DNA of 64,000 nt from the NCBI GenBank assembly GCA_030549775.1, contig CM060173.1:44447110-44511109 (forward strand), written 5' to 3'. Of the stretch, positions 23,153-34,300 are shown one piece after another. Below the pieces are notes generated by a model. The model saw only the letters and a program-made list of their open reading frames with translations, did no database searches and was not told where the DNA came from. Within the stretch, counting starts at the first letter, position 1; every line of letters starts with the position of its first letter. The position numbers and the translations under genes were made by a program. Source of the DNA: Tamarix chinensis. Taxonomy: Eukaryota > Streptophyta > Magnoliopsida > Caryophyllales > Tamaricaceae.

Positions 23153-26100
23153 CTGCCAAAATCGTTTCATGACAATAATCAGCAGGATGGGAAGATGTTG
23201 AATACAGTGCTAATAATCAGCAAGAAGGAAAAATGATTGAATAACAAGGACAGGGACGACGATGATGCAATTAAATATTGGTTCTGATAGACAATATCTA
23301 CTAAAATTCATCAACTTTTGGGTCAGTTGATGCAAGAAGTTAGCGTTCAGCAATAGTTTCAGAATTTCACATATTTATCAGTAATATATTAATTATTAAC
23401 CAATATGGGCCGATATTTTAACAATATTTTCCGATATTTATTGTAAAATAAAAAATAAAAATATTAAACTGTGACAGCCACAAAATATAAAATATTATTT
23501 ATGACATTTTGATACCGCAGCCGCAAATGCGACCTCAGTTTTATTGCTTGAGGACGATGATAATCATAATAATAATATTACTGTCAATGTCACCTTCTGG
23601 TTTTCTTCTTCTCCTTGTAGCGTACCATGGCTTTGTTTCTCGTCTCTGTTTGTAGTATCATCTCAGCTTCATCCAGTGTTCTTCGCACACTGGTAAAACT
23701 GGAACTGTGAGAGTCGTCGATGAAGGGAACATGTTGGAGGCGTCTACTGCAGGTATAAGGCTGGCTTATATTCACTTCCAAGGAGGTCTCTGATACAGGC
23801 TGCTTGTGTTCATAGCCTGCTGCTGGTGCCTCGTCTGACACTTTACTCCATTGCTTTTCCTGCAAAGTTTATTGGAACGAGATATTTTATCAAGGTTGTA
23901 CAAAAACAGAAAATGACAAAATTTTAAAAATAAAGAAAGGAGAACGGCAGAAAATAACAACATATATATATATATGTAACTTCTATTGAAATTTTAAGGT
24001 AAAATGAGTTTAGTTTGTATTCTAAAAAAAGCTAACAAACTAACCCTGACCCTCCGACAGCCCCCTCCCTTTCCTTCTCTTTCTTTTACCCTTTATTTAT
24101 CTGCGTGTGAAACCCGCACATCGACCCTGCCAAGCTCATCCATCCTCAAACTCCCTTTTTCATCTCCCTTCCACTCCTACGAGGCCAGCTCGACGGTACA
24201 CCGTGAAGGACAGCCAGCAATACAACCAGCAGCGCAGCAGTCCCGCGCTCCACTACTGGCCAGCGCGAAGCAACTCGGCAACGGCTGAGTTAAGGTTCCT
24301 TCTCAAGTAAAGGGAAAAACAAAGTGACTTTTGTATGTGAGGTTATACAAGTGTCTACATTTGTTTCTGGCGCAATGATACGCAACTACACTAGAGATGT
24401 GGGCTTCTTACACAAAATAACAATACTGAGCAAAGTTTATAATATTCCACACTTAAACCTAAAAAAGAAAAACTAAACTACTATCGCCACTAAACACATT
24501 CCTAACATCACAGCTCCCAGTCAGTTATACTCGTCTTTGCCATCCCCAAACAATACCTATTATGCAGCCATACTTACTCCAAAACTCTCAACAGCCATAT
24601 CAACAATCACCTAAACAAATTTGTCTCGAGTTTGTTTCCATAGGAGCTGATTTCAATCACGGATGAGGAATTTGAAAGGACTAGATGATTTGTGCTTAGG
24701 GCAGACAGGGTAAATAAACAAATAAATTACATGCAAATCAAATTTCCAGAAATCTTGGAATAAAGACAGTTCTTTCTCCCAGATACAAAATTGACAAGAC
24801 AATAAGGCCTCGAATCTGCAGGCACCTCAAAGTTTCAAACCCTGACTTGGAGGTATATACTACTAGAGTTGTAGACAGCACTACCCATATTAACAACTGT
24901 TATATGCCTCATTGCTATCTGCAATCAACTGATCATAGAATACAAGCAAGCAATAAAATTGCGGTCACGGTTGCGGTCATGATGTTGCGGTATCGGAGTG
25001 TCACGAGCGATATTTTATATATTGCGGTTGTTGCAGCGTGATTTTTTTTTTCACGATAAATATTAACAAATATTAATAAATATTGGCATATATCGGTATA
25101 ATATTGGCATATATCGGCCAATAACTGATATATCGCTGATAAATGCATAAAATTCTAAATCCGTTGTGTATTGCCAATTTTGCATATCGACTAATATTTA
25201 ACTGTATGGATACAGTAGTAGATACACTCAAGGATACCATTAAGCTTCACTCATTGAATTCCAAAAATAAAATAAAATTAAACCACCATCATCGAGAACA
25301 AATTAATCATAAATTGCACCACTTTCAAATCCAAGGAAGAAGCTTTTAATACTTTAATCATGTAGCCTTGATTTTAATTTCCAGATGTGAACAAGGGAAT
25401 CAGAAGGAAAACTTACATTCTCAGATAAAAAGCCATCAAATACACTCGAGTCTTTTGCCTCAAAAGCATCATCCATTTTTCTCGTCCCCTGCGAAGGTTG
25501 TTCAACATCCAGTAAGCTTTCCACAAGACAATCGAAGTCCGTAAGGAAAGACAAACAACCGAAATCAGAAAGAAGACTCGTACACTTGACTCATCAAAGA
25601 AAGCCAAAGAGGTCTCCCTGGTTTAATGATTACGGCAAGACAAACTAACAAGCAAATAAGTACCACAAAACAGCTAATTATTACGGAATATGACATCAGA
25701 TAGACGTAGTTCAGCTAAACAAACAAGTGTCCAAAAAGCAATTAAATCAGTGGCAACTCTGCAGCACGGTTAGAAAGAAAAGAACCCAAAGCAGCCCTCA
25801 AAATTAGCAACAGTCTCACCAGGATGATCCAATCGATGAATCACATTCATAAGGTAACACGCACTCCCTCTTTATGTGAAAACAAGTGGCATTAGGCATT
25901 TTCACACTTTTTGGGAGGCTATTAAATTAAGTCAAAATTTCCAATTATATTGTTCACATCATTATCTTTCCAAGTAGAGAGAAGGTTTAAGTATGATTAA
26001 TACACCTAGAAATAGGAAAAGTAGATATGAGAATTATTTTTTGACTTTCCTAAGCTGACGTTCTTCTTTGATACAAAAAAATGAAATTAAAGCAACTTGT

Positions 26101-26440
26101 TTTCACATTGAGTAATATTTTTAGGAAGATCAAGTACATTAAAAGGAAGGGAAGCTACATAAAGTAGCAATTTTACATGAACGCAAGGTCGGAAATCCCG
26201 TTGAGGACCATTCTCCCCTTCGCAGTGAACTCAATACATCATGGGAGAACGCCAAAGCCAAGCACCCTAGCGAAGTGGAAACTTTACCAAGGTTACAGGA
26301 CACAAAATTCTTGCCGAGTCTAATACTTGTGGCCCTATTAAACACTTATATCCCGAAACATTTGAAGCATTTTCAAACTTCAAAGTCAACGACAGACACG
26401 CATTATTGGTTTCGGCGATCACCAATTCATGGCCATTAGC

Positions 26441-26480
<40 letters not shown>

Positions 26481-27961
26481 AAAAAAAAACCTTCATTACG
26501 GTAGATTAAGCTATGTTCTTGACTAAGAGCATCTATGATGGGGATTTTCAATCTCAAATTTGAAGAAAGGATTGTAAGTGTAAAAAAAATACTTCAAATT
26601 TGAGGTTACCTCAAATATTTGAAATGCTCAAAGTTTGAAAATTAATGTACATTCAATACAGATTTTAGATTGATTATTAACGTTAGAACGTATGTGAGGT
26701 CTTTTTTTAATATATATTTTTTTTAAAATTAGTCGTTATTAATTAAATTATTTGTAAAATTATATTTAATGAAATTTGATTATATAAGATTATTAATTAA
26801 TATTTATAGATTGATATAAATTAAAATTTAAAATTTAAAATTTATAAATCATCGATGATGTAATTGATAAAAGTAATTGGATAGTATAAATTTGAGGTAA
26901 CGAGACGTAGAGTTGATAATTAAAAGTAAATAGATAGAAGTAAGAGAAATGAGAGAGAAAAATTATTGGACAGTACGTTCAGGTAGATGCTCTAAGATGC
27001 AACACAACAAAACAGTTCATGAGTCATATTTCCATTTCCTTCGGCTTGAAAGCATTAGCATATATGCCAACAGCAAAGCATGAGACACAAAATATCAGAC
27101 ATCAGCCATCAACCAGTAGAAATCAACGATAAGGTAATCGCTTCAATCAACTATTTGTAACAGGAGATTTCAGTGCAAAAGCAATAAAAAATATTATTTG
27201 TAATCAGAGATTTCAGGCACACAAACCTCAACTTCTTCGGACGTAGCATCAAAACCCCAAAGAAAACCTCCGTCATCGTCAATATCAATCTCCCACCTAT
27301 CAAAACCCGCAGCCGACCTAGGAAGCGACGCCGACGAAACCGGCTTGCTTTCCCCTGGTAACTCCGAACAACCACCATCAGCGTCAAAGTCGTCCATCAA
27401 CGCATCTCCAGTGCACCTACTCGGCGTCCCCGGATCCAGTTCAGCACTTTCTGCCTCCAGCAGCCCCAAGTCACCCTTACCTAACTCGACAAGCTGCCTA
27501 TAAAACATGGTTTCGAACTCAGTAACTCCAATAGAGGTACAACGATCCACATCCCCATTTGGTACAATCCGATCGTGAGAATCCATACCAGGATAATTAG
27601 CCCCTAATTCGATGCCCCAAAGGACAGCAAACTCAGTAGGAGAGGGACAACCCGAGAACCCTTCAATAAACTCCGAACCCGAAAAATCGTATTCAGGCTT
27701 CGAATTCACGCAGTCCTGGCATATGGCTGATCTATCGGTTGAAGGGGGTGAGCTGATGAAACAACCGGGTTGGGATTTACAAGTGTCGCACACGCGGACC
27801 CTGAGGTGTTTGAAAGCGAGAGAATTAACGGAGTGAACATCCCGATCGCACAAAAGGCAGAGCTTGGCTGAGTCGGCCCTGCAGTATATTACCGCCGAGT
27901 TTGTGCAGCAGGAATCACATAGAAGGGCCTTGTGTTGCTTTGGGTTTGAGTTGGGTTTCAT
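23047..27961 (-). CDS. CONSTANS-like B-box/CCT-domain transcription regulator (four exons)
   Basis: A plant B-box zinc-finger protein, expected to be a nuclear transcriptional regulator of light or flowering responses. Joining 27961-27227, 25584-25417, 23859-23594 and 23152-23047 gives about 424 residues ending in TAG, all junctions in phase. Residues 15-52 form a canonical B-box (C15, C18, C27, D30, A32, C35, C38, D39, H43, H52). A degenerate second B-box follows (C58, C61, C81, C84), then EGFSGCPS and LWG motifs as in COL14/COL15-type (BBX12/13) members. The middle is acidic. The C terminus is a CCT domain ([13 protein letters not shown] then [11 protein letters not shown] and IKGRFVK) split by the last intron. 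Splice sites are GAG/GTTTGT, AAT/GTAAGT and AAG/GTGACA as donors, with TTTGCAG and TTTGGCAG as clear acceptors; the intron 1 acceptor is the least certain. No stop or frameshift is seen, so it looks intact. The exact subgroup is inferred; expression is unknown. Confidence 0.88.
23395..23545 (-). repeat. Unnamed short repeat, copy in intron 3
   Basis: Read on the minus strand this begins GCAATAAAACTGAGGTCGC, continues through GCGGCTGCGGTATC and a TATTTTATAT tract, and ends with AATATCGG units. The same order of motifs occurs on the plus strand in intron 2 (24945-25140). No clear terminal inverted repeats or target duplication were found. It is a dispersed repeat of unknown class. Confidence 0.5.
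23594..23859 (-). CDS. Exon 3 of the CONSTANS-like gene: first half of the CCT domain
   Basis: Begins with GAA after the acceptor TTTGCAG and ends at the donor AAG/GTGACA, leaving two bases of an arginine codon. The last residues, [13 protein letters not shown], are the N-terminal half of a CCT domain, the DNA and NF-Y-binding module of CO-like proteins. If intron 3 is not removed, the reading frame stops at once (AGG TGA), so correct splicing is needed for a complete CCT domain. Confidence 0.88.
24020..24310. other. GC-rich block inside intron 2
   Basis: Contrasts sharply with the AT-rich intron around it. On the plus strand it starts with a CT-rich stretch, then has overlapping open frames rich in S, P, Q and A. 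No protein family was recognised. It could be a captured 5' leader or first exon of another gene, or part of a DNA transposon; it is not in the exon model. Confidence 0.35.
24945..25140 (+). repeat. Unnamed short repeat, copy in intron 2
   Basis: Begins GCAATAAAATTGCGGTCACG, continues GTTGCGGTATCGG, a TATTTTATATATTGCGG tract, then repeated ATATTGGCATATATCGG units. It is related to the minus-strand copy at 23395-23545, so a pre-mRNA of the gene would contain both orientations. Class unknown. Confidence 0.5.
25417..25584 (-). CDS. Exon 2 of the CONSTANS-like gene
   Basis: 56 codons, phase 0 at both ends, translated [19 protein letters not shown] onward to DGFLSEN. The donor AAT/GTAAGT at 25417/25416 matches the plant consensus strongly. 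The acceptor is taken as TCAAG/TGT because it is the AG that keeps the frame set by exon 1. The nearby GATGAG/TC would need a donor of another phase (T/GTGTGC), so the 5' edge could differ by five bases. The family has a variable middle region here, so homology is inferred from position and phase. Confidence 0.72.
26442..26476. repeat. (CA)n microsatellite in intron 1
   Basis: About 17 CA units followed directly by a run of A. Confidence 0.95.
26527..26992. mobile_element. Tourist/PIF-Harbinger-like MITE in intron 1
   Basis: A 466-bp AT-rich element with short inverted ends (GAGCATCTA at the left; TAGATGCTC at the right) flanked on both sides by TAA (26524-26526 and 26993-26995), the 3-bp duplication typical of PIF/Harbinger elements. 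It has no coding capacity. A diverged relative lies at 51617-52107 with matching internal blocks, for example TTATATTTAATGAAATT and ATTATATGAGATTATTAATT-like segments. Confidence 0.75.
27227..27961 (-). CDS. Exon 1 of the CONSTANS-like gene: both B-boxes and acidic region
   Basis: 245 codons from the ATG at 27961 to the donor GAG/GTTTGT at 27227/27226. It encodes the intact first B-box, a second zinc-binding region lacking the usual histidines, the EGFSGCPS motif and an acidic stretch rich in D, E and G. The open frame runs ten more codons into the intron and stops at 27194, so the donor must lie before that; GAG/GTTTGT is the best GT and leaves phase 0. Base composition is clearly richer in G+C than the surroundings. 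Confidence 0.88.
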
Positions 27962-28180
27962 TTTTGCCTATTATGCAAGATCCTAGCAAACAGAGGAGGT
28001 CTGAACAACTACAGGGGGAAGAAGAAGGGAAGAAACTGTTGAACCCAGCTAGAGACTGGATTGAGCAAATAGTTTGGTAGCGGCAGAAAGGCGCTATCTG
28101 TCATCTGCGGGCGTCCTTCCGAGTCATGGCACAAGATATTTATGATAAGAGTGGGAAGGATTGGACACCAGAGATGCAGG

Positions 28181-28187
28181 ATAAATA
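28181..28187 (-). promoter_or_regulatory. Candidate TATA box of the CONSTANS-like gene
   Basis: TATTTAT on the minus strand about 220 bases upstream of the ATG. A start roughly 30 bases downstream (near 28150) would give a 5' leader of about 190 bases. The leader is purine/pyrimidine mixed with no obvious upstream ORF of note. Supported by motif and position only. Confidence 0.35.
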
Positions 28188-28384
28188 GCCGTGGGGTCCA
28201 AATGCACTTTTAATATCTGTGCTTTTTGCCAGGCAGGCTCGATTGATTGTTTTGCTTAAATATCTATCGACTCTTTCTTGTAGAAAGAAACAAACAAATA
28301 AAGAGCCGACCAGTGTCACTTGACTAGAGCTGCATCCGGCCCACAAGTGGCCAATTTGCATCCCAATACCAAGCAATCGATGGA

Positions 28385-28531
28385 GTCATAAGAACGCCAT
28401 CATTTTTATAAAAATTTTAAAATTATTCATCTTTAATTTAGGTTCTTAAAAATTAATGTGAAAATTATTTTTAGAATTTTTTTTTATAAAATACATATTT
28501 ATATTGATATATTTTAGACACATAAATAATT

Positions 28532-28567
<36 letters not shown>

Positions 28568-29130
28568 TACACATCTTATAATATTATATATATTTTTATT
28601 TATACAAGGATGATGAGAAATACACATACATAAAAATAAAATATACTTTTTTAGTACTAAAATATATATTTATACATTTTTCAAATATAAATATATATAT
28701 ATATATATATATTAGGATAAGAACACATTTTTTTTATAAATATATATTTTTTCAACACAAAATACACATTTTCAGAATAAAAATATATTTTTTATAGATG
28801 TTCATTTTCCCAACAAAAAATATACATATTTCGAAAAATATTTCGTATTTGACCACAATAACTCCCATGCTACCCATTATACTATTAAAGTTTAATGTTA
28901 CTTTTATACATGATGTGTTAGACCTTATAATATCACTACATATATAATATTTCATGCTAATAATAACATAACATAGCAATTGTCCACAAGTGAGATCGGC
29001 CTCATTTACAAGTGAATATATATATATTTCAAATGAACTTTTTTTTATTCTCCACAGATGAGTTCTTCTTTCTATTATACTAATAATATTACACAATATT
29101 CAAATAAAGCTTAGCTTAGAATTTTAAACA
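28385..29130. other. AT-rich upstream flank of the CONSTANS-like gene
   Basis: Low-complexity AT sequence with a (TA)n run at about 28534-28565 and a second at 28688-28712. No element or gene seen. Confidence 0.6.
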
Positions 29131-29139
29131 CTAACGAAC

Positions 29140-29610
29140 TTATCAAACAACATATAATATAGAACATATAGTATTTTTAAGGAATGCATATAATACCTTT
29201 TTTTAGAAGAACTTGTAGCATCTTTGACTAACTATTAATATATAATATCTTTAAAATGTGTAGTATATAATATATTTAAAGAACATGTATGGTTTCTTTA
29301 GCAAACGTTTATCATATATTATACATTATTTCTTGTAAATGTGTAGTGTGTAATATTTTTAAGTAAAGTGTATAACATCTTTACCAAACATGTAATATAT
29401 AGTATATAAAATCTTTAACTAACATGTAATATATAATATATTTCACAAGCATGTTTTATATTGTTTATATGATATCATATCTTTGACAAATTATGTATAA
29501 CACATATTATCCTTAATAGCATATAATATAATTGATAAATATGTAGTATATAGTATCTTTGATGATATAGCAAATAGTATGTATAATTTCTTTTTGCAAA
29601 TATAAATCTA
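29140..29610. repeat. Degenerate short-period repeat region
   Basis: Words such as CATGTAATATATAATAT and ATCTTTAACTAACATG or ATCTTTGAC recur at irregular intervals of about 35-60 bases. It looks like an old, eroded tandem array; the period is not exact. Confidence 0.5.
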
Positions 29611-30774
29611 AAGTTTATAGCACCTATTTTTTATAAGTTACAAGGAGCAAATATTTAAAAAATGTATTATTTTGTGCTAGTTACTCTGCTATTGATTTGT
29701 ATGAAAATTTGATGGTAATTTTATTCATTTATAATAATATCTTACATTTTTATGATTAGGATCAAAGATGTAGAAATTTGCAAAGAGAGATAAGGTAAAA
29801 CTAAATTAGTTATGGTGTACATGGGTATGATAGAGAAGTTATATTTAAAACATTGACCTAATGTGTACACAAAAATATATTATGCATGACTAAAAATGAA
29901 AAAAAAATGCACATCTAATTAACCTAAAATTAGAATTAACTCTTCAAAATATACATATTTGAAATTAACTAATCAAAACTTGATGGATATTAGTCTAATT
30001 AGGGTGTGGGTTAATTCAAATTGGAAGAGATGCTAGAACTTGACGAGTGTTATTTGAACTCCATATCTTATATATCCCCTACAATGTATTAAGCAAAACT
30101 ATAAAAATCTCTTTAAAAAAAGTTAAAAATTTTCTTTAAATTCATAGAAGTTGTTTTGATAAAAAAAAAGGATATTATCACATAAAGGGAATTGGTTTTT
30201 CATTTAGATATCTATGAGTTCCTATGTCAAAATTACATTTTATTCATCTATATGATACTACTTAGCAATCCGATGGACTAGTTTTCATAAATAGGAAGGG
30301 GTATGAAAAAAACAAGCTTACAATAGGAGCTTGAATAATCATTAAAGAAAAACAATCCCACACCATCATAAGACCTATTCAATACTACCCTAAAACTAAC
30401 TTCATGTCTCAAGTATGTGTGATCAGACACTTGATTTGACTCACACTATCTTTTGGTGACAAGAAAAAAGAAGAAGGATATTGTGCAGTCCACAATAAAT
30501 AAGATTAAATTAAAGCATTATCCATAGCTATATAAGAGATTATAAAATTTAATGAAATTTAAACTTCATTTTCTTCATCATTATCAATCCATCCGCTCTG
30601 GCACACCCCATTTTTACCAATATATTGTGTAGACGATAAGACATTTAAACATGTGGTGCTACAACTATAATATAGATGTTGTCTTATGTTAGATGCAAGA
30701 TTGTTAAAACCATTCTTATTGAAATCATATTTTATGATTAAACCTTAGCATGATAAATTTTAAAATAATTATTT
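29611..30774. other. Unassigned AT-rich DNA
   Basis: No coding region, terminal repeats or clear homology to other parts of the window were seen. It may include deeper remnants of the gypsy LTR fragment that follows. Confidence 0.4.
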
Positions 30775-30962
30775 AACACTCTAAAACTTACTGCTAAAAT
30801 ATTTTATTTTGTAGAGTTAATAATAATAAAATCATGGGTGTTACATCACATCTAACATGGAAAATGCATTCCTTATATCCAATTTATGCTCGGTGTAAGA
30901 CTAAAAGTAACTCATATTAAAAATCATGTGTGAAAAGTACTTGATCCCATGGTGATACAATA
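30775..30962 (-). mobile_element. Fragment of a gypsy LTR end, same family as 58906 and 63717
   Basis: TAACACTCTAAAACTTACTG, then GTAGAGTTAATAATAAT, GTGTTACATCACATC and GGTGTAAGACTAAAAGTAAC, follow the same order as the first 250 bases at 58906 and 63717. It is cut at the right by the copia LTR fragment. Confidence 0.6.
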
Positions 30963-31326
30963 TAAAATAACCCTATAGGGGAGTGAATAGGGTTACTAGG
31001 AATGGTAATTAGAAAATAAAAAAAATTACACACAATATATAATGGTTTGATAATAGAATTTTCCTAGATTCACTATAAAAAAAAAAGGTTTGCCTTTTGA
31101 ATATCCCGTGTGTTTTATTGATGATCACCACTTTCTCTTAGTTTATGAACATACTATCTCCATAACCTTCTAGGAGCTTATTTTCAATTTGGCCTATTTA
31201 TTCTATTTAAGTTTATGGATCTACTAATCCAATTACATTTCTTAGGAATGCTAGGCAATACATAACATTAATATAATGAGTTTTGAGAAGATTTTGGTTG
31301 ATTAAAATATACCTCACAATTGATAT
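30963..31326 (-). mobile_element. Fragment of the SIRE-like copia LTR
   Basis: Shares with 40262-40620, in order, ACCCTATAGGGG, AATAGGGTT, a GTTTTATTGATGATCAC segment, CTCTTAGTTTATGA and CTTAGGAATG or TTAAGAATGATAGG. It represents the LTR end on the minus strand and is broken at 31327 by the antisense gypsy LTR. Confidence 0.65.
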
Positions 31327-34300
31327 TATAACATCCCCAAATTTTGGGCTAGAAAATTTCAATTAAAGATAATGTAGAAATGTTTGTAAAAGCAAAACTG
31401 GGAGACTTTACCACCACATCAATCATGAGAAAGGTATGATCGTCACCTAATCTATGCTCGATGTAAGACAAATGACACTAGAACACCCCCAAAAATTACC
31501 ATTGATTTTTTTTAATGTAAAATCATCCAACCATAAAGGGGGTGTTATCGCCATAATTGGTATAAGTCTGACCCTAGGCCATCCTTATACCAACTACAAG
31601 GAAAAACATAAACTGTATACAACCCATGATAAATATAACAAAGTATCATTTCATAACATAATTAGGATTAAGTGTTTTTTTCAAAAGAAATACTAAAATA
31701 CACAAACATAGTTTAAAAAAAGTAAAACATTAATGTGAGAAAGCTGAAAAAAACAACAATCAAATGTCACTCTCTCTGGTCCCCAACCCTAGACACAAAA
31801 ACATCATTATGCCCCCATCATATCATTATATGTGGCAAAGATATTTAGAGAATCTTCATTCACTTCTATAGGCTCTGAAGGGGTTACTGCTTGTGAAAAT
31901 GAGTAGCACCCATAATAGTGGTGATTAGTACCTTACATGTTGAGTAAGGTAAAATATAGTCAAGTATGTTAGAGCAATTAAGAACACCACAATAAAAAAT
32001 GAAATACACATAGGCAGATGAAATCGGTTAATTCATTATTATATTAGTGTAATAAATAGTCAACTCATGAATTATATCCACGTGACGTGGGTTCAAGGAT
32101 CCCACTATTCTCACTAGTGGAACGGTAAATAAGGTACAATCTTAAAGCAACACACTTCTGGCCACTATTCTCAACAATAGATTGGTTAATAAGGCACAAC
32201 CCCAGAGCAGAACGCTCTTGATCACTATTCTCATTGGTGGACCAATAAATAAGGTACAACTGGTCCCGACCCATTTGGTGTTCCATTGTAAGTAATTAGT
32301 CTCTTCCCATAGGTTATCATAGTTTAAGGTTTTATTAATTGATTTTATAGCCCCACTATTTCCACTGGAGAACCATTAAATATAGCATAACCCAGGGAAA
32401 AAAGCTCCTAGGTATTTTTCTCACCGATGGACCGGTAATAAGGTACAACCCTAGGACAAAATGTCGTTGGCCACTATTCTCACTAGTGGGTCAATAATAA
32501 GGTACAATTGGTCCTGACTTAAATGATTTTCCACTTTAAGTGATTATTATCTTATTCGTGACTTATTTGTTCCAGATACCACACATAAATATGCACAATT
32601 CAAGTATGGCTCCTACCCTATTACCACCTTTGAAGTACCATGTCCCCTTGGAAACCCTAATTTTATAATCTCTGGTGCATCCATACCCTCTAATGTTCCT
32701 TTGAGTCCCCAATTCACCCAACAAGCCCAAACCTATTGTTAGAATCCCCTCTTATCATGGGCCATGGCCTATTATCCCCGTTTCTCACTTATAATAACCA
32801 TTAGCATCTAGGGTTTCTCCTCAAAACCCTAGTTCTCCCTAGTTGATCTAACCCGTCCTCTACTACTTTTTTAGACCTATTTTTTCACAACTGGGCATAT
32901 TTTACTATGCTTATATATCTCCTAAGTTTTTGTATCCTAACTCCTTCATTTTGCACATATGATAATGATCTCTCAAAATGGACCCTTCACAAAACTTTAA
33001 TTTCCCCATGGTAGTTATATCTGCTCCCATTTATCCCACTTGGCTATTAGATTTAGTACACAATCCCCAAATAGCATGATTAACATCATAGTCTAGAGAT
33101 ACAACCCAAGTCCCCCTTTTCCAACATATGATAATAACCTATCCCTAGGATTTTGTGCTTTAACGTACCAAAACCCTAGTTCCACCCTTTTAAGAATCTC
33201 TCATCCTTTAGTACTCTAAGATCTCCCCCAAGTGTAAAAGTTACCTAACAATGTCATCATTAACCCCCATATCCACTCTTAGAAACCAACCTTTATTTTA
33301 ATCACCCCTAGTTATAGCTTACATTAGGTTAACTCACCCTATTCATGGTCAACCCTTTCCATGCAATGTTTACCCTAACTCTCTTTATATTTATCATAGT
33401 TATTTTGTTTAGCACCTTCCAAATGATATTAGGCTAACTTTCACCCTCAAGTATCCTATATGCCACTCTTCACAATATTTACCAAAATGCCCCTAGGTCT
33501 CAGAATCCTACCTAAGTCATATACCTTCTAACACAAGAACTTTCCAACTTTTCAAACCTACAATATTATATAATAAAAATATACACATCAACATATGAAC
33601 CAACACAATCATGTCCATACATCATCTTACCTTTATTCATTGCCAAGCCAAGCTACAAATACAACCTTAGACCATCTAATATTTCATGCATGTCTTCATT
33701 TAGCACATAATAAAGTCACATTTTAACAAAACAAGGCCCTAGCCATGACTATATCCTTACCAAAACGACTTCAATCTCTAAGCATGAATAACCTACGCCT
33801 CCTCTATTGTTGTCACTAGAACAGTACCTAGAAAATATAAATATTTGAACTTAGGCTATCTTTTCCTTTTCTCTTTCTTTTCCTTTTTTTAAACAAAATA
33901 ATAATAAGATGGAATATATTCAATTAGAACTCTAAGAGAGGAAGGGGAGTGGTGGTGACCAGAATGGGGAAGAAAAATGGTGTGGCGGCATAGCAATACC
34001 GTGGCAGTCGTGGTAGCGTAGGGCTGGCGGCCGATTTTTTTTAATGAAAAATGGTGGGGTTAGTAGCTTGGGGGGTCAATGGTGGTGTTGGCACCAGATA
34101 GGCTAGTAGGGAGAAATGGTTATGGTGGCGGGATTGGTGGTCGACGGGGGTGTAACTGAGAGGGTGGAGGAGAAAGGAGGGGGAAAATGAAGGAGATAAA
34201 GGGGTGGCTTGGGTGGCTGCACATGTTAGAGTAGTTGTGTAGGGTGGCTAAGTTGCGGTGGTGACATGGAGGGGAGGAGTTGGTCGATGGTGGTGGTGCA

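Noticed and set aside
25413..25607. Alternative reading of exon 2 in the next frame ([16 protein letters not shown] and so on)
   Set aside because: Phase 0 entry at TCAAG/TGT and the strong donor at AAT/GTAAGT favour the other frame, which also continues in phase into exon 3.
27612..27836. Plus-strand frame opposite exon 1 of the CONSTANS-like gene
   Set aside because: It is a mirror of the coding exon; the B-box residues are clear on the minus strand.
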